Assembly (NCBI RefSeq): GCF_040629175.1
Contig: NZ_JBEXUX010000001.1
Coordinates: 248,001-312,000 of the forward strand
From: Embleya sp040629175
GTDB taxonomy: Bacteria; Actinomycetota; Actinomycetes; Streptomycetales; Streptomycetaceae
DNA: 64,000 nt
Direction: 5' to 3'
Shown one piece after another: positions 26,001-33,443 of this stretch (its first letter is position 1; the number at the start of each line of letters is the position of its first letter). Under the pieces are notes generated by a model. The model was given only the letters and a program-made list of their open reading frames with translations, did no database searches and had not been told where the DNA came from. Position numbers and translations under genes: made by a program.

Positions 26001-26824
26001 GGCGGCTCGGCGTCCGTCCCCCGGTTCGGCTCGAACGAGGGCGGCACGACCATCGTCGGCTCGCCCGGCGTGAACGGCGGCGGACCGGCCGGGTCGTCGG
26101 TGGGGCGGCCCTGATCGACGGAAGGCGGCGCGACCACGGTCGGCTCGCCGGGGGTGAACGCCGGGTCCGCGGCGGCCGGCGGGCCGGCGGGGGGCTGTTC
26201 GGCCGACGGCGTGCCGTACGGCAGCGGCGCCGAGGGCTCCGGCGGGGTGAACTGCGGCGGTACCACGGTGGTCGGGTCACCCGGGGGCGGGCCGAATCCG
26301 CTCGGCGCGCCGTCGGGCGCGGTACCCGGCTGCCCGGGGTCGTACGGAGACTGCGCGTCGCCCGGGCGCGATGCGGCGTGATCGACCCCGTAGGGCTCGG
26401 CCGCGGGTCGGTGCGTCGCGGGCGGCTCGGCCGGCGGCGTGCCGTAACCGGGCGGGGCCTGCGCCGGGCGGGCCGGCGGCACCGACGCCCGGCCGGGCTC
26501 TCCCGGGCCGGAGCCGTACGGACCCGGGGCGGCGCCGGTCGGCCCACCCGGGCCGGGCCCGGTCCCGTACGGCAGCGGTGCGGGCGGCTCGGGCGTCCGC
26601 GCGGGAGGCACCAGCGTCGCGTCGTCGCTGCCGTAGCGGGGCGCCGCCGGCACCTGGGCACCCTGCCGAGGGGGTGCGGGCGCGCCCACTCCGGACGGTG
26701 GTGGCGCGGGCGCGCCGCCGTCCTGGTGCGTGTACCACGAGGGCATGGTGAAGTCGGGTCCCGACCACTCCTCTTCCTCGTCGGTCCCCGGCTCGATGGG
26801 TGCGCCGTCCTGCTCGCTGCTCAC
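23060..26824 (-). CDS. EspI-like ParA/MinD ATPase with giant Pro-rich N-terminus (ESX-associated)
   Basis: A 1254-residue protein. About 900 N-terminal residues are Pro/Gly/Ala/Gln-rich and disordered, with a three-fold internal repeat built on GEPTMVVPPSF. The C-terminal ATPase domain is of the ParA/MinD/SIMIBI class: deviant Walker A SLKGGVGKTTT near residue 930, switch IAIDANPDAGTLG, and ILTDSGTG. A Gln/Pro-rich tail of ~85 residues (QQPQQQPP type) ends it. This is the layout of mycobacterial EspI, which modulates ESX-1 secretion when ATP is low; a similar role here is inference. GTG 26824 has GGAAGGA upstream; the frame stays open 15 codons further. It is transcribed with the two genes upstream of it (eccE side). 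Confidence 0.8.
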   Translation of the reverse strand: MSSEQDGAPIEPGTDEEEEWSGPDFTMPSWYTHQDGGAPAPPPSGVGAPAPPRQGAQVPAAPRYGSDDATLVPPARTPEPPAPLPYGTGPGPGGPTGAAPGPYGSGPGEPGRASVPPARPAQAPPGYGTPPAEPPATHRPAAEPYGVDHAASRPGDAQSPYDPGQPGTAPDGAPSGFGPPPGDPTTVVPPQFTPPEPSAPLPYGTPSAEQPPAGPPAAADPAFTPGEPTVVAPPSVDQGRPTDDPAGPPPFTPGEPTMVVPPSFEPNRGTDAEPPFTPGEPTMVVPPSFDQGRPAADPREVGEPTTPTAESDHRGPDHAEQAEQTPPASRPHDAAPAEQPPHDAGPGPDSEPAAPTDRADAPQDAPFDPHDVPTTPAGGTPIPGLSAAGPAPEAPGTPPVEAAGGPAPQQRPAPEPPGYDQYAPAADAPPTPVPYDPTHHPTGDPSGPPEIRTAEPQPAAQAPSAAAPQPADDRPYPPPGQAPADRQPPPPVGQPPYGQQPAPPQPGQPPYQGGPPPGPDRQQPQPYPGQAQGAPLPDPATRLMAPITDDMAPPPGVPQQAPPPGPGQYPMPTGAPPRPTTPPQGSPMPPPGWSGTAPAHGEAWGTGAPPPAGAPLPPPSGEPLAPPQQQSPAPPPQDERSWMRRAFGGNNAPAGPPEQQGGQPPYAQAPGPYQQAPDPYRPGTPPHGAPGPQAPAPYPQPDPNQAHHPYAQAPPADGRPGQAPYGRPGPQGQEPPHAQGAPYGRPEQYAQGTPPQGAPAPQHNPYGQPPAGPDPQSPYQPGTPPHGAPGPHAQPAPPHQAQAPQPGAPQHQTRQPGPPTPADRAPEQPNPYDPAQPYAPGTPPQGSQQPQSWSPDGGGAPARTVGGAPLGYTAAVELTSDRLLRKQPQPRRQTPRFRLGGKSADARRAERLERIRTPVLGCYRIAVISLKGGVGKTTTTTALGSTLATERQDRVIAIDANPDAGTLGRRVRRETGATIRDLVNSMAHVHSYMDIRRFTSQSSSGLEILANDVDPAVSTTFNDEDYRSVIDLLGKQYPIILTDSGTGLLYSAMRGVLDLAHQLIVISTPSVDGATSASTTLDWLVAHGYADLVANSITVISGVRETGKMVKTEDIVAHFETRCRAVVVVPFDEHLSAGAELDLDMMRPKTREAYFELAALVAEDFHRTQPPADQQQWQPQYQQPQQQPPLQQPYYGQPQQAQPYPQQQPYPQQQPPQHQPQQHPHQQPHPQQPQPQQPYYQQPPPGDWQPPRQG
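25956..26164 (-). repeat. Three imperfect ~50-bp coding repeats in the EspI-like gene
   Basis: Copies at 25956-26005, 26031-26080 and 26115-26164 are spaced 75 and 84 bases apart, both multiples of three. They encode the protein unit FTPGEPTMVVPPSF (with TVVAPPS in one copy). In-frame spacing fits expansion by slippage or unequal exchange inside a disordered region. Confidence 0.7.
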
Positions 26825-27010
26825 GGTGTGGTCCTTCCGATCGTCCGGAGGCGGCTCGGCTCGGATCACACGGCGCCGCGCCGTCCGCCGTACCTCGACC
26901 GGAGTCGAGGCTGCCCCCTACACGAGTCTCACAGCGTAGTCAGCGGTGTCGGCAACCGTCGCCGGTCCGTCCGCCTGTTCGCGCGGAGCCGGTGTCGCGA
27001 CCGCGCTCGG

Positions 27011-27853
27011 TCAGTCCATCCGCCGCGGCGGGCCGAGCAGGCCGACCTCGGCCTGAGTGGGCGTCAGCAATACGTACTTCCGGGCCTTCCTGGTACTCCA
27101 CAGGGTCAGTTCGTCGGCGAGGGTGGGCAGCGCGGCCTCGTCCTCGCCGGGCAGGGACAACACCGACGAGGCGGCCTGCGCCTCGATCGGGGAGACCCGC
27201 TGGATGCCGACCAGGCCCGCGCCCACGCCGATCCGCTGCCGGGCCTGCGCCGGGTCCAGGAACGGCAGCAGGGTCAGCGTGGTCTGCCACGCCGCCGGCG
27301 CGAGCCGATTGCGCGGCGGGCGGGCGCCGCAGTCGCGGATGACCAGGACCGGGCTGCCGGCGGTGGGGCCCTGCGGGCCGAGCCGGCCCACCTGATGCAC
27401 CGTCACGCACGGCTGGGCGCCGCCCGCGGCCTGGGCCATCGCGGACCACAACTGCGGACGACCGGACTCGATCGCGACCCGCGCGCCGATCGCCGCCGCC
27501 CGCAGCGCGATGATCTGCACCACGTAGGCACCGCCGACGAACGCGACGTCCAACGCCTCGGGCCGGAACAGGCCGAGCACCGCCGGATTGCGCTCGGGGT
27601 CGACCCCGATCACCACGCCGTCGTCGCCCACCGGCAGACCCAGGGCGGGCAACTGGGCGGCGGTCAGCAGGTGCCGTTCGTGCCGGGGCCCGACCAGTCG
27701 GGCCAGGCCCTTGCGCCGCGAGGGCGGCGGCACGGGAGTGCCCGAACCGGGGGTCGGGTTCGGCGTGGGGGCGGGCGGCGGGTTCGGGTTGCGGTTGTTG
27801 CCACGCCCGTTCGGGGCCCGGCGTCGGCCCCGGCCGGTGTTGGTGGTGCTCAC
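27011..27853 (-). CDS. ESX-associated protein with a possibly degenerate P-loop fold, function unknown
   Basis: A 280-residue protein not recognised as a named family. Residues ~1-45 are Asn/Pro/Arg-rich and disordered. The rest reads like an FtsK/EccC-type nucleotide-binding fold: GVVIGVDPERNPAVLGLFRPE precedes a hydrophobic strand and loop LDVAFVGGAYVVQIIALRAAAIGARVAI, where a Walker A would be expected, but the GKS/GKT is absent (GGAYVVQ). Later strands include PVLVIRDCG and TLTLLPFLDP. It may be a catalytically dead ATPase subunit of the secretion machine; this is inference. GTG 27853 has GGGGAGGATC upstream. It follows eccE by 40 bases, in one minus-strand operon. Confidence 0.65.
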   Translation of the reverse strand: MSTTNTGRGRRRAPNGRGNNRNPNPPPAPTPNPTPGSGTPVPPPSRRKGLARLVGPRHERHLLTAAQLPALGLPVGDDGVVIGVDPERNPAVLGLFRPEALDVAFVGGAYVVQIIALRAAAIGARVAIESGRPQLWSAMAQAAGGAQPCVTVHQVGRLGPQGPTAGSPVLVIRDCGARPPRNRLAPAAWQTTLTLLPFLDPAQARQRIGVGAGLVGIQRVSPIEAQAASSVLSLPGEDEAALPTLADELTLWSTRKARKYVLLTPTQAEVGLLGPPRRMD

Positions 27854-27893
27854 TGGTCGATCCTCCCCGTACGTAGGCACCTGTGCCGGTTCG

Positions 27894-29174
27894 TCACGAC
27901 AGGCCACCGAGCGGCAGGGTGGCCAGCAGGGCCGGTTGCTGCTCCCAGTCGAGTCGGGTCAGGCCGATCTTCTCGGCTCGGGCCCGGCGTTCCAACTGCC
28001 TTGTCACGTCCGCGAGTTCGCTGCCCGAGCGGGCGGCGATCCGGACGTGTGTGGTGAGCGCGGTGGTGCCGCCCACGCCGTGCGTGGCGGTCAACGCGAA
28101 GGTGGTGGCGATTGCCGGTGTCGCGGTCAGCGCGCCCACCAGGTCGGAGGTGCGGCCCTGGGTCAGTTGCGGCCAGCGGTTGGCCCAGTAGGTGGTGTGC
28201 CACCGGTCGTCGCAGCGCCAGGCCCGCTTGGACTCGGTGGTGCGCCGGCCGCCGCGCCCGTACTGGCGGGTGGTGCGGTTCACGCTGCACGAGGTGGCCA
28301 GCGCCTGGATCAGCTCGGCTTCCTCCAGGGCACGGGCGTCGAAGCCCGCACCGGTCAGGTTGCCGGCGAGTTGGTTGACCGCGCGCAGCAACGCCCGCTG
28401 GGCCCCCTCCTCGCCGCCACCGCGGGCGGCGACCGCTCCGGCACACAGCTCGGGCTCGAAGCGCAGCGCGATCCAGGTCAGCCGCAGCGCCGGCACGTCG
28501 TGCAGCCCCTGCTCGACGAGTTGGCGATACGACCGGGTGGCCAGCGCCTCCTCGGGCAGGTGGGTGGCCGGCGCGGGCTGGGTGTGCTGGACCACCTGGA
28601 CCGAGGCCAGCGTCACGTCGTCGACGTCGAGCGTGCTCACGATCGTGGGCAGTGGCAGCGGTCGTTGCGCCCGGGTGGGGCGCAGCGGTTCGTCGCGCGA
28701 GGTGACCAACAGCACGGCGGTGAGGAAGGTGCCGTCGCCGATCAGGCCGATCGAGCGGCGGTCGCGGTCGGTGACCGAACTCGTCGCCAGCTGCGGTGCG
28801 CACTCCAGCACCGGGACCAGGACCGGATCCGCGTCGTCCGGGACGGCCGGCATCCGGTGCCGGCGGCGGAAGTCGAACACGATCGGCAACCACTGCACGA
28901 GCCAGCGCCCGCGCAGCCGCACCAGGGCGGGCGCCACGAGCAGGACCGCGAGGGCGCCCAGGCCGATCAACACCGCCGGATTGGTGGCCAGTCCGATCGC
29001 GACCAGCAGTACTCCGAGTTGGATCAACACGATCTGCTGGACCAGGACGCCGCCGATCCGGCCGGCGCGCGGGTGCACGCGCAGCACGGCACGCTGCGGC
29101 GGTGGTGGTGACGTCCCGTCGGGTGTGGGTGGGCGGGTCTGCCGATGCGTCCCTACCGGCGCGGGTGCGGCCAC
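27894..29174 (-). CDS. eccE: Type VII secretion membrane protein EccE
   Basis: Core ESX membrane component of 426 residues at the periphery of the EccBCDE complex. Two closely spaced membrane segments lie at about residues 42-61 and 65-85 (QIVLIQLGVLLVAIGLA, VLIGLGALAVLLVAPALV). A cytosolic domain follows, containing RRSIGLIGDGTFLTAVLLV and a C-terminal WANRWPQLTQGRTSDLVGAL stretch. The chosen start GTG 29174 lies about 40 residues before the first membrane helix; the frame is open far upstream into eccB antisense sequence and is ignored. It is divergent from eccB across a 168-base gap. The identification rests on membrane topology, length and position beside eccB. Confidence 0.82.
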   Translation of the reverse strand: MAAPAPVGTHRQTRPPTPDGTSPPPPQRAVLRVHPRAGRIGGVLVQQIVLIQLGVLLVAIGLATNPAVLIGLGALAVLLVAPALVRLRGRWLVQWLPIVFDFRRRHRMPAVPDDADPVLVPVLECAPQLATSSVTDRDRRSIGLIGDGTFLTAVLLVTSRDEPLRPTRAQRPLPLPTIVSTLDVDDVTLASVQVVQHTQPAPATHLPEEALATRSYRQLVEQGLHDVPALRLTWIALRFEPELCAGAVAARGGGEEGAQRALLRAVNQLAGNLTGAGFDARALEEAELIQALATSCSVNRTTRQYGRGGRRTTESKRAWRCDDRWHTTYWANRWPQLTQGRTSDLVGALTATPAIATTFALTATHGVGGTTALTTHVRIAARSGSELADVTRQLERRARAEKIGLTRLDWEQQPALLATLPLGGLS

Positions 29175-29342
29175 GTTTGTAGATCCCCCATGCTCACGAC
29201 TTGTCCCCGTATGCCGTCGCCCGGCTGTCACGGCGGGTGCGGCACACCGTACGGTACGGGCCCGGGGGTTTGCCCGCGACCCTGTGGCCGCGTCGGTGAT
29301 AGAACCTTCAGCCGGAGCGCACGGTCGATCACGGGGAGAACG

Positions 29343-30821
29343 ATGGCATCGCGCCGCGAGCAACTTGAGGCGTACATCTTCGCGCGCCGCCGCATGGTGG
29401 CGGCGTTCCTGCAACCGGCGCCGGGTGGTGGCACCGAGGAGAACGCGCCCAAACCGATGCGCATGGTCACGCCGAGCATCGTGGTCGCGATGCTGGTGCT
29501 GGTCGGGTTCGGGGTGGTCGGGCTGATCAAGCCCGGGACGCCGCCGGGTTGGAAGGACAAGAGCAGCCTGATCGTGGGCCGCGACTCGGCGAGCCGGTAC
29601 GTCTTCCTCGACGGCAAGCTGCACCCGGTGCTCAACATCGCCTCCGGGCGACTGCTGCTCGACCCGGGCAAGTTCAAGGTCAACATGGTCCCGGAGAAGC
29701 AGCTCAACAGCGTGAGTCACGGTGCGCCGCTGGGCATTCCGAACGCGCCGGACCGGCTGCCCACGGCCAAGGAGGTCAAGGAGCGCAAGTCCTGGACCGT
29801 GTGCGAGCGGCCGGCCGTCGGCAAGGACGGCAGGCCCGACCCGGCCGGCGAGCCGCAGCGCAGCGTGTTCATCGGCGCGTCCGCGGCGGACGGGGGGCTG
29901 CGGCAGGGCGAGGCGCTGTTCGTCCAGGACCGGACCCAGCACAAGTACCTGGTCTACCAGGGCAAGCGCTACCGGGTGGACGCGCCGACGGTGATCGTCG
30001 CGCTGAACCTGATCGGGATACCCGCGCAATCGGTCGGCGACGCGTGGCTGGCGACGCTGATCGACGGCGGCACCATCGACCACCCGATGCCGGCCGACTA
30101 CGGCAAGGCGACCCAACTGCCGCTGGATCGGCAGTACAACAAGGTCGGCATCGTGCTGCGCGCCGAGGGCAGTGCCCAGCGGCAGAACTACGTGGTCACC
30201 AAGGAGGGCGTGATGCCGGTCAGCGAGCTGACCGCCGTGCTGTTGACCACGAACCCCCGGGCGCGGGAGGCGTACGGGAACATCCAGCCCGTCGCGTTCC
30301 CGGTCAACATCGGCACGCTCGGCGGCGCTGTGGTGCAGGACCGCACGTTCGCCGCGGACAAGGGCTGGCCGGAGATCCCGCCGACGCCGATGAACCGGGT
30401 GGAGCGCAACGACCTGGAGTTGCCGCGCAACGTGGTGTGCAACACGTTCTCCGGCGAGTGGCGCGGCAATCAGCCGGTGACCAGCCAGTCCGCCGGGATC
30501 CGGCCGCCGGAGCAACTGGTCGACGGCATGGGCGGCGTGTGGGTCAAGCCCGGTGCGGGGGCGCTGTATCGCGAGGTGACCGGCACGCCCGACGAGGGTG
30601 GTCCGACCTACCTGGTGGCCGACTCCGGGCTGCGCTACCGGGTGCCCGAGGAGGCGCAGGCCGGCGGCGCGCCGGCCGGTTCGAACCAGGAGAGCGAAGC
30701 GAAGCAGCGCCTGGGCTACAAGGGCGTGGAAGTGCGGGCGTTGCCCCGGGCGTGGTCCGAACTGGTCTCGCGGGGCCCGCAATTGAGTACGGCCGATGCG
30801 AAGAAGCCACAGGGTTCCTGA
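29343..30821 (+). CDS. eccB: Type VII secretion protein EccB
   Basis: Core ESX component of 492 residues: a short cytosolic N-terminus (MASRREQLEAYIFARRRMVAAFL is the family start, given here as landmark residues 1-23), one membrane helix at ~45-62 (SIVVAMLVLVGFGVVGLI) and a large extracytoplasmic domain with repeated R/L motifs (SRYVFLDGKLHPVLNIASGRLLL; LVYQGKRYRV). The family name is secure from the N-terminus and the VLNIASARLL-like block. ATG 29343 has GGGGAGAA at 29333-29340. It is the first gene of the plus-strand eccB-esx-mycP series. Confidence 0.93.
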   Translation: MASRREQLEAYIFARRRMVAAFLQPAPGGGTEENAPKPMRMVTPSIVVAMLVLVGFGVVGLIKPGTPPGWKDKSSLIVGRDSASRYVFLDGKLHPVLNIASGRLLLDPGKFKVNMVPEKQLNSVSHGAPLGIPNAPDRLPTAKEVKERKSWTVCERPAVGKDGRPDPAGEPQRSVFIGASAADGGLRQGEALFVQDRTQHKYLVYQGKRYRVDAPTVIVALNLIGIPAQSVGDAWLATLIDGGTIDHPMPADYGKATQLPLDRQYNKVGIVLRAEGSAQRQNYVVTKEGVMPVSELTAVLLTTNPRAREAYGNIQPVAFPVNIGTLGGAVVQDRTFAADKGWPEIPPTPMNRVERNDLELPRNVVCNTFSGEWRGNQPVTSQSAGIRPPEQLVDGMGGVWVKPGAGALYREVTGTPDEGGPTYLVADSGLRYRVPEEAQAGGAPAGSNQESEAKQRLGYKGVEVRALPRAWSELVSRGPQLSTADAKKPQGS

Positions 30822-30979
30822 GCCGGGGTGCGGGAGTTGGGGTAGCGTCGGGTGGGTCGTGAGTGGTGACGACTTTCGACCCCGAGACACCGGAAGGCAC
30901 CAGTGCAGACCGGCACATTGCACAAGGCCGCAGTGGTATCGACCGGGTCAAGGTTCCGTAACCATGCGTAGGGCGTCGC

Positions 30980-31009
30980 TTGGGTGGCGTCCCGGGTTGC
31001 GGTTAGAGT
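30980..31009 (+). promoter_or_regulatory. Candidate vegetative promoter of the esx pair
   Basis: TTGGGT (30980-30985), an 18-base spacer and TAGAGT (31004-31009) match the HrdB-type consensus well. The predicted start near 31016 leaves a ~93-base leader before the first esx gene. The 287-base eccB-esx gap otherwise shows no gene. Confidence 0.5.
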
Positions 31010-31108
31010 TCCCACGACGTCGCAACGGTGACGTTGGTGCGGGGGCACCCGACACGGGTGACACGAGCCTTCCCTCGCGCACGTCTGTCTCATGGGGGAT
31101 GGTGAAAC

Positions 31109-31414
31109 ATGGCAGGTGAAGCGTTCAAGATCACTCCGCAGATGTTGGCGGAGTTGTCGAAGAAGGTTCAGGGCGTGGCGACCGACCTCGAAGCGGCCAT
31201 CCAGGAGATGAACCGCAAGGTCGACGCGATCGAGGGTCAGTGGCAGGGCGCTGCCCGGACCCAGTTCGACCCGCTGCAGGAGCAGGCCGTGCAGAAGGCG
31301 CTCGGCGTCAAGCGCGCTCTTGATGCCATTTCCGGGGCCATGGGCCACAACGCCAACTCGTACGACCAGACCGAGACGACCGTGTCCGGCAACATCTCGA
31401 AGTTGATGTTCTGA
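31109..31414 (+). CDS. WXG100 secreted protein (ESAT-6/CFP-10 family), first of pair
   Basis: A 101-residue helical-hairpin ESX substrate. The W-x-G turn is W45-Q-G47. The C-terminal secretion signal YxxxE is Y85-D-Q-T-E89. Helices flank the turn (LAELSKKVQGVATDLEAAIQ; QAVQKALGVKRALDAI). ATG 31109 has GGGGGATGG at 31094-31102. It probably forms a heterodimer with the next gene product and is exported by EccBCDE. Both carry a YxxTE signal, whereas in mycobacterial pairs usually only one partner does. Confidence 0.93.
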   Translation: MAGEAFKITPQMLAELSKKVQGVATDLEAAIQEMNRKVDAIEGQWQGAARTQFDPLQEQAVQKALGVKRALDAISGAMGHNANSYDQTETTVSGNISKLMF

Positions 31415-31514
31415 CCGAGGTTCGCCTCTCGGTCGCAGGCGGTCGTACTCGCTCTCGTACTGCTCGGGGCGATGCCCCGGTCGCAAGCCGGTCATCCGAC
31501 ACTGGGGAGAAAGC

Positions 31515-31802
31515 ATGTCGCAGGTAGTTGTCACTTTTGCTGCGCTCGAACAGGCCGCAGCCGATATTCGTGCCCTCAACGCTCGTCTCGCCGACATGCA
31601 GTCGGGCCTGAAGCGGGACATCGCGCCGGTCACCGAGTCGTGGTCCGGTGACGCTCGCGAGGGTTACCTCGTGCAGCAGGCGAGCTGGGACCAGAACGCG
31701 CAGGGTCTGCAGGACGCGCTCAACGGCATCGCCGACGGCCTGATGCGTGCGGCCGACGCGTACCGCCAGACCGAGGCGTCCAACGCCAAGATGTGGCACT
31801 GA
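31515..31802 (+). CDS. WXG100 secreted protein (ESAT-6/CFP-10 family), second of pair
   Basis: A 95-residue WXG100 protein: turn W43-S-G45, secretion signal Y83-R-Q-T-E87, and helix AALEQAAADIRALNARLADM before the turn. ATG 31515 has GGGGAGAAAG upstream. It is 100 bases after the first esx gene, with the same 40-residue spacing between the tryptophan and the signal tyrosine. A partner for the first Esx protein is the natural inference. Confidence 0.93.
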   Translation: MSQVVVTFAALEQAAADIRALNARLADMQSGLKRDIAPVTESWSGDAREGYLVQQASWDQNAQGLQDALNGIADGLMRAADAYRQTEASNAKMWH

Positions 31803-31843
31803 CACCGGGAATTCCGGGGGCACCGGCGATCCGTCCCGGCGTG

Positions 31844-31869
31844 GTGGCGCTCGTTCGACAGCGCCACCG
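31844..31869 (+). terminator. Hairpin after the esx pair
   Basis: A 9-bp perfect stem (GGTGGCGCT at 31844-31852, AGCGCCACC at 31861-31869) with an 8-base loop lies 41 bases after the second esx stop. No T-tract follows, so it may attenuate rather than stop transcription into mycP, leaving esx more abundant. Confidence 0.45.
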
Positions 31870-32089
31870 ACGTGGTTTCGGTATCGGCGACAGCGGTATC
31901 GGCCCGGGGGCAGTCGCCGGGTCGGCGGCCGGTGCCATCGTTGTGACGCGGTGAGAGGAGGCGGGCCGGTGCCCGCCTCCTCCCGCGTCCGTCATCGGTC
32001 TCACGGGGGCCGGGACACCTACACGACAGACCTGGCCGGCCCGGGAGTCCGGGCCCGGCCCGGTGGTGATCCGGAAGGCGAACGAACCG

Positions 32090-33313
32090 ATGCGACCCGT
32101 GCGGCGACGGTGGGCGGCACCTCTTCTCGCGTTTGGCCTGCTGCTGCCGGCGGGGTCGGCGGTGGTCGGTGCAGGGCCGGCGGACACCGGCCTGCTCGCG
32201 GGCAGTGATTGCCAATATCCGTCCAAGCCGATGCCCGGCAAGCCGTGGTCGCTGCAACGCGTCCTGCTCGACGAGCTGTGGCAGAAGTCCACCGGCAAGG
32301 GCGTCACGGTCGCGGTGATCGACAGCGGGATCGACGACGACAACCCGCAGTTGGGTCCGGCGATCGTGCCCGGCAAGGACTTCTTCAACGACAAGGCCAA
32401 CGGCACCGACGACACCAACGGCCACGGCACGATGGCCGCGGGCATCATCGCGGCCCGCCCGGGCAGCCGACTGACCCCGGCGATCGACACCGGCTTCGTG
32501 GGTCTGGCGCCGGAGGCGATGTTGTTGCCGATCCGGCAGAACGGCGGCGACGACGCGACGAAGGGCAACGAGGACAGCCTGGCCGCGGCGATCGACTACG
32601 CGGTGGCGGGCGGCGCCACGGTGATCAACATTTCGCAGGACACCGTGGGCGGCCAGGAGCCGGGCGTCAAGCTGCGCGACGCGGTGCAGCGCGCGATCGC
32701 CAAGCAGGTGGTCGTGGTCGCCGCCGCGGGCAACTCCGGCGACAAGGACAACCTCGACTCGTGGCCGGCGAAGTATCCCGGCGTCCTGGGCGTCGGCGCC
32801 TCCGACCGCAACAACGAGCGGGCGCCGTTCTCGCAGAACAAGCCGTACGTGGGCGTGTTGGCCCCCGGCGTGGACATGTGGTCGACGGTGCCCAAGGGCG
32901 GCCACTGCCGCGGTGACGGCACCTCCTTCGCGACCCCGTACGTGGCCGCGGTCGCGGCGCTGATCCGCTCGGCACACCCGAACTACACCGCGGCCCAGGT
33001 GATCACGCTGATCGAACAGACCGCGCAGCGCGGCGCCCCGGGCCACACGGTCGGCGTCGGCTGGGGGGTGGTCGACCCGCTGCGGGCCCTCAACTCCACG
33101 GTGGTCCCCGCGTTCGCCCCGGTCCCGGACCCCCAGGTCGACCGCAGCACCGAACTCGTCAACGTCGCCCCGCTGGCCCACGGCCCCACCCGCGCCGACC
33201 GCGACCGCCGCCAAGCCTCGGTCGTCCTGTTCCTGGCCATCGGCCTCACCATCGTCGTCACCTGCACCGCCACCGTCATCCGCGACGCCCGCAGGCGCCG
33301 CGCGTCCGGCTGA
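32090..33313 (+). CDS. mycP: Mycosin (type VII secretion subtilisin-like protease), copy 1
   Basis: Membrane-anchored S8 serine protease of the ESX system, 407 residues. A signal sequence (WAAPLLAFGLLLPAGSAVVG) is followed by the catalytic triad: D in VAVIDSGID, H in NGHGTMAAG and S in GTSFATPYVAA. The oxyanion asparagine is in AAAGNSG. A C-terminal membrane helix (VVLFLAIGLTIVVTCTATVI) and a basic tail anchor it outside the membrane. Mycosins stabilise the ESX complex and process some substrates. The chosen start ATG 32090 has GGAAGG at 32073-32078; an in-frame GTG at 32063 is possible. It follows the esx pair and precedes the cargo-like genes. Confidence 0.93.
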   Translation: MRPVRRRWAAPLLAFGLLLPAGSAVVGAGPADTGLLAGSDCQYPSKPMPGKPWSLQRVLLDELWQKSTGKGVTVAVIDSGIDDDNPQLGPAIVPGKDFFNDKANGTDDTNGHGTMAAGIIAARPGSRLTPAIDTGFVGLAPEAMLLPIRQNGGDDATKGNEDSLAAAIDYAVAGGATVINISQDTVGGQEPGVKLRDAVQRAIAKQVVVVAAAGNSGDKDNLDSWPAKYPGVLGVGASDRNNERAPFSQNKPYVGVLAPGVDMWSTVPKGGHCRGDGTSFATPYVAAVAALIRSAHPNYTAAQVITLIEQTAQRGAPGHTVGVGWGVVDPLRALNSTVVPAFAPVPDPQVDRSTELVNVAPLAHGPTRADRDRRQASVVLFLAIGLTIVVTCTATVIRDARRRRASG

Positions 33314-33443
33314 CGCATCACCGCACACCGACGCAACCGTTCGGCGGGCAGGTCGGTCACCGCGACGGCGCGTCGACGAGTCGTCGTTTCGGCGAGGCCG
33401 GTGAGGCTTCGTCGAGGATCTCGCCAGAGCAGCTGGGGGAAAC

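Noticed and set aside
25956..26164. Spaced repeats considered as a CRISPR-like array
   Set aside because: There are only three imperfect copies, spaced by multiples of three and encoding the same peptide in frame. They are coding repeats.
23855..28057. A 1400-codon open frame antisense to the EspI-like gene and its neighbour
   Set aside because: It is a mirror of the Pro/Gln-rich repeat coding strand, with a Gly/Arg/Val-rich product and no motif. The minus-strand ATPase motifs show which strand is real.
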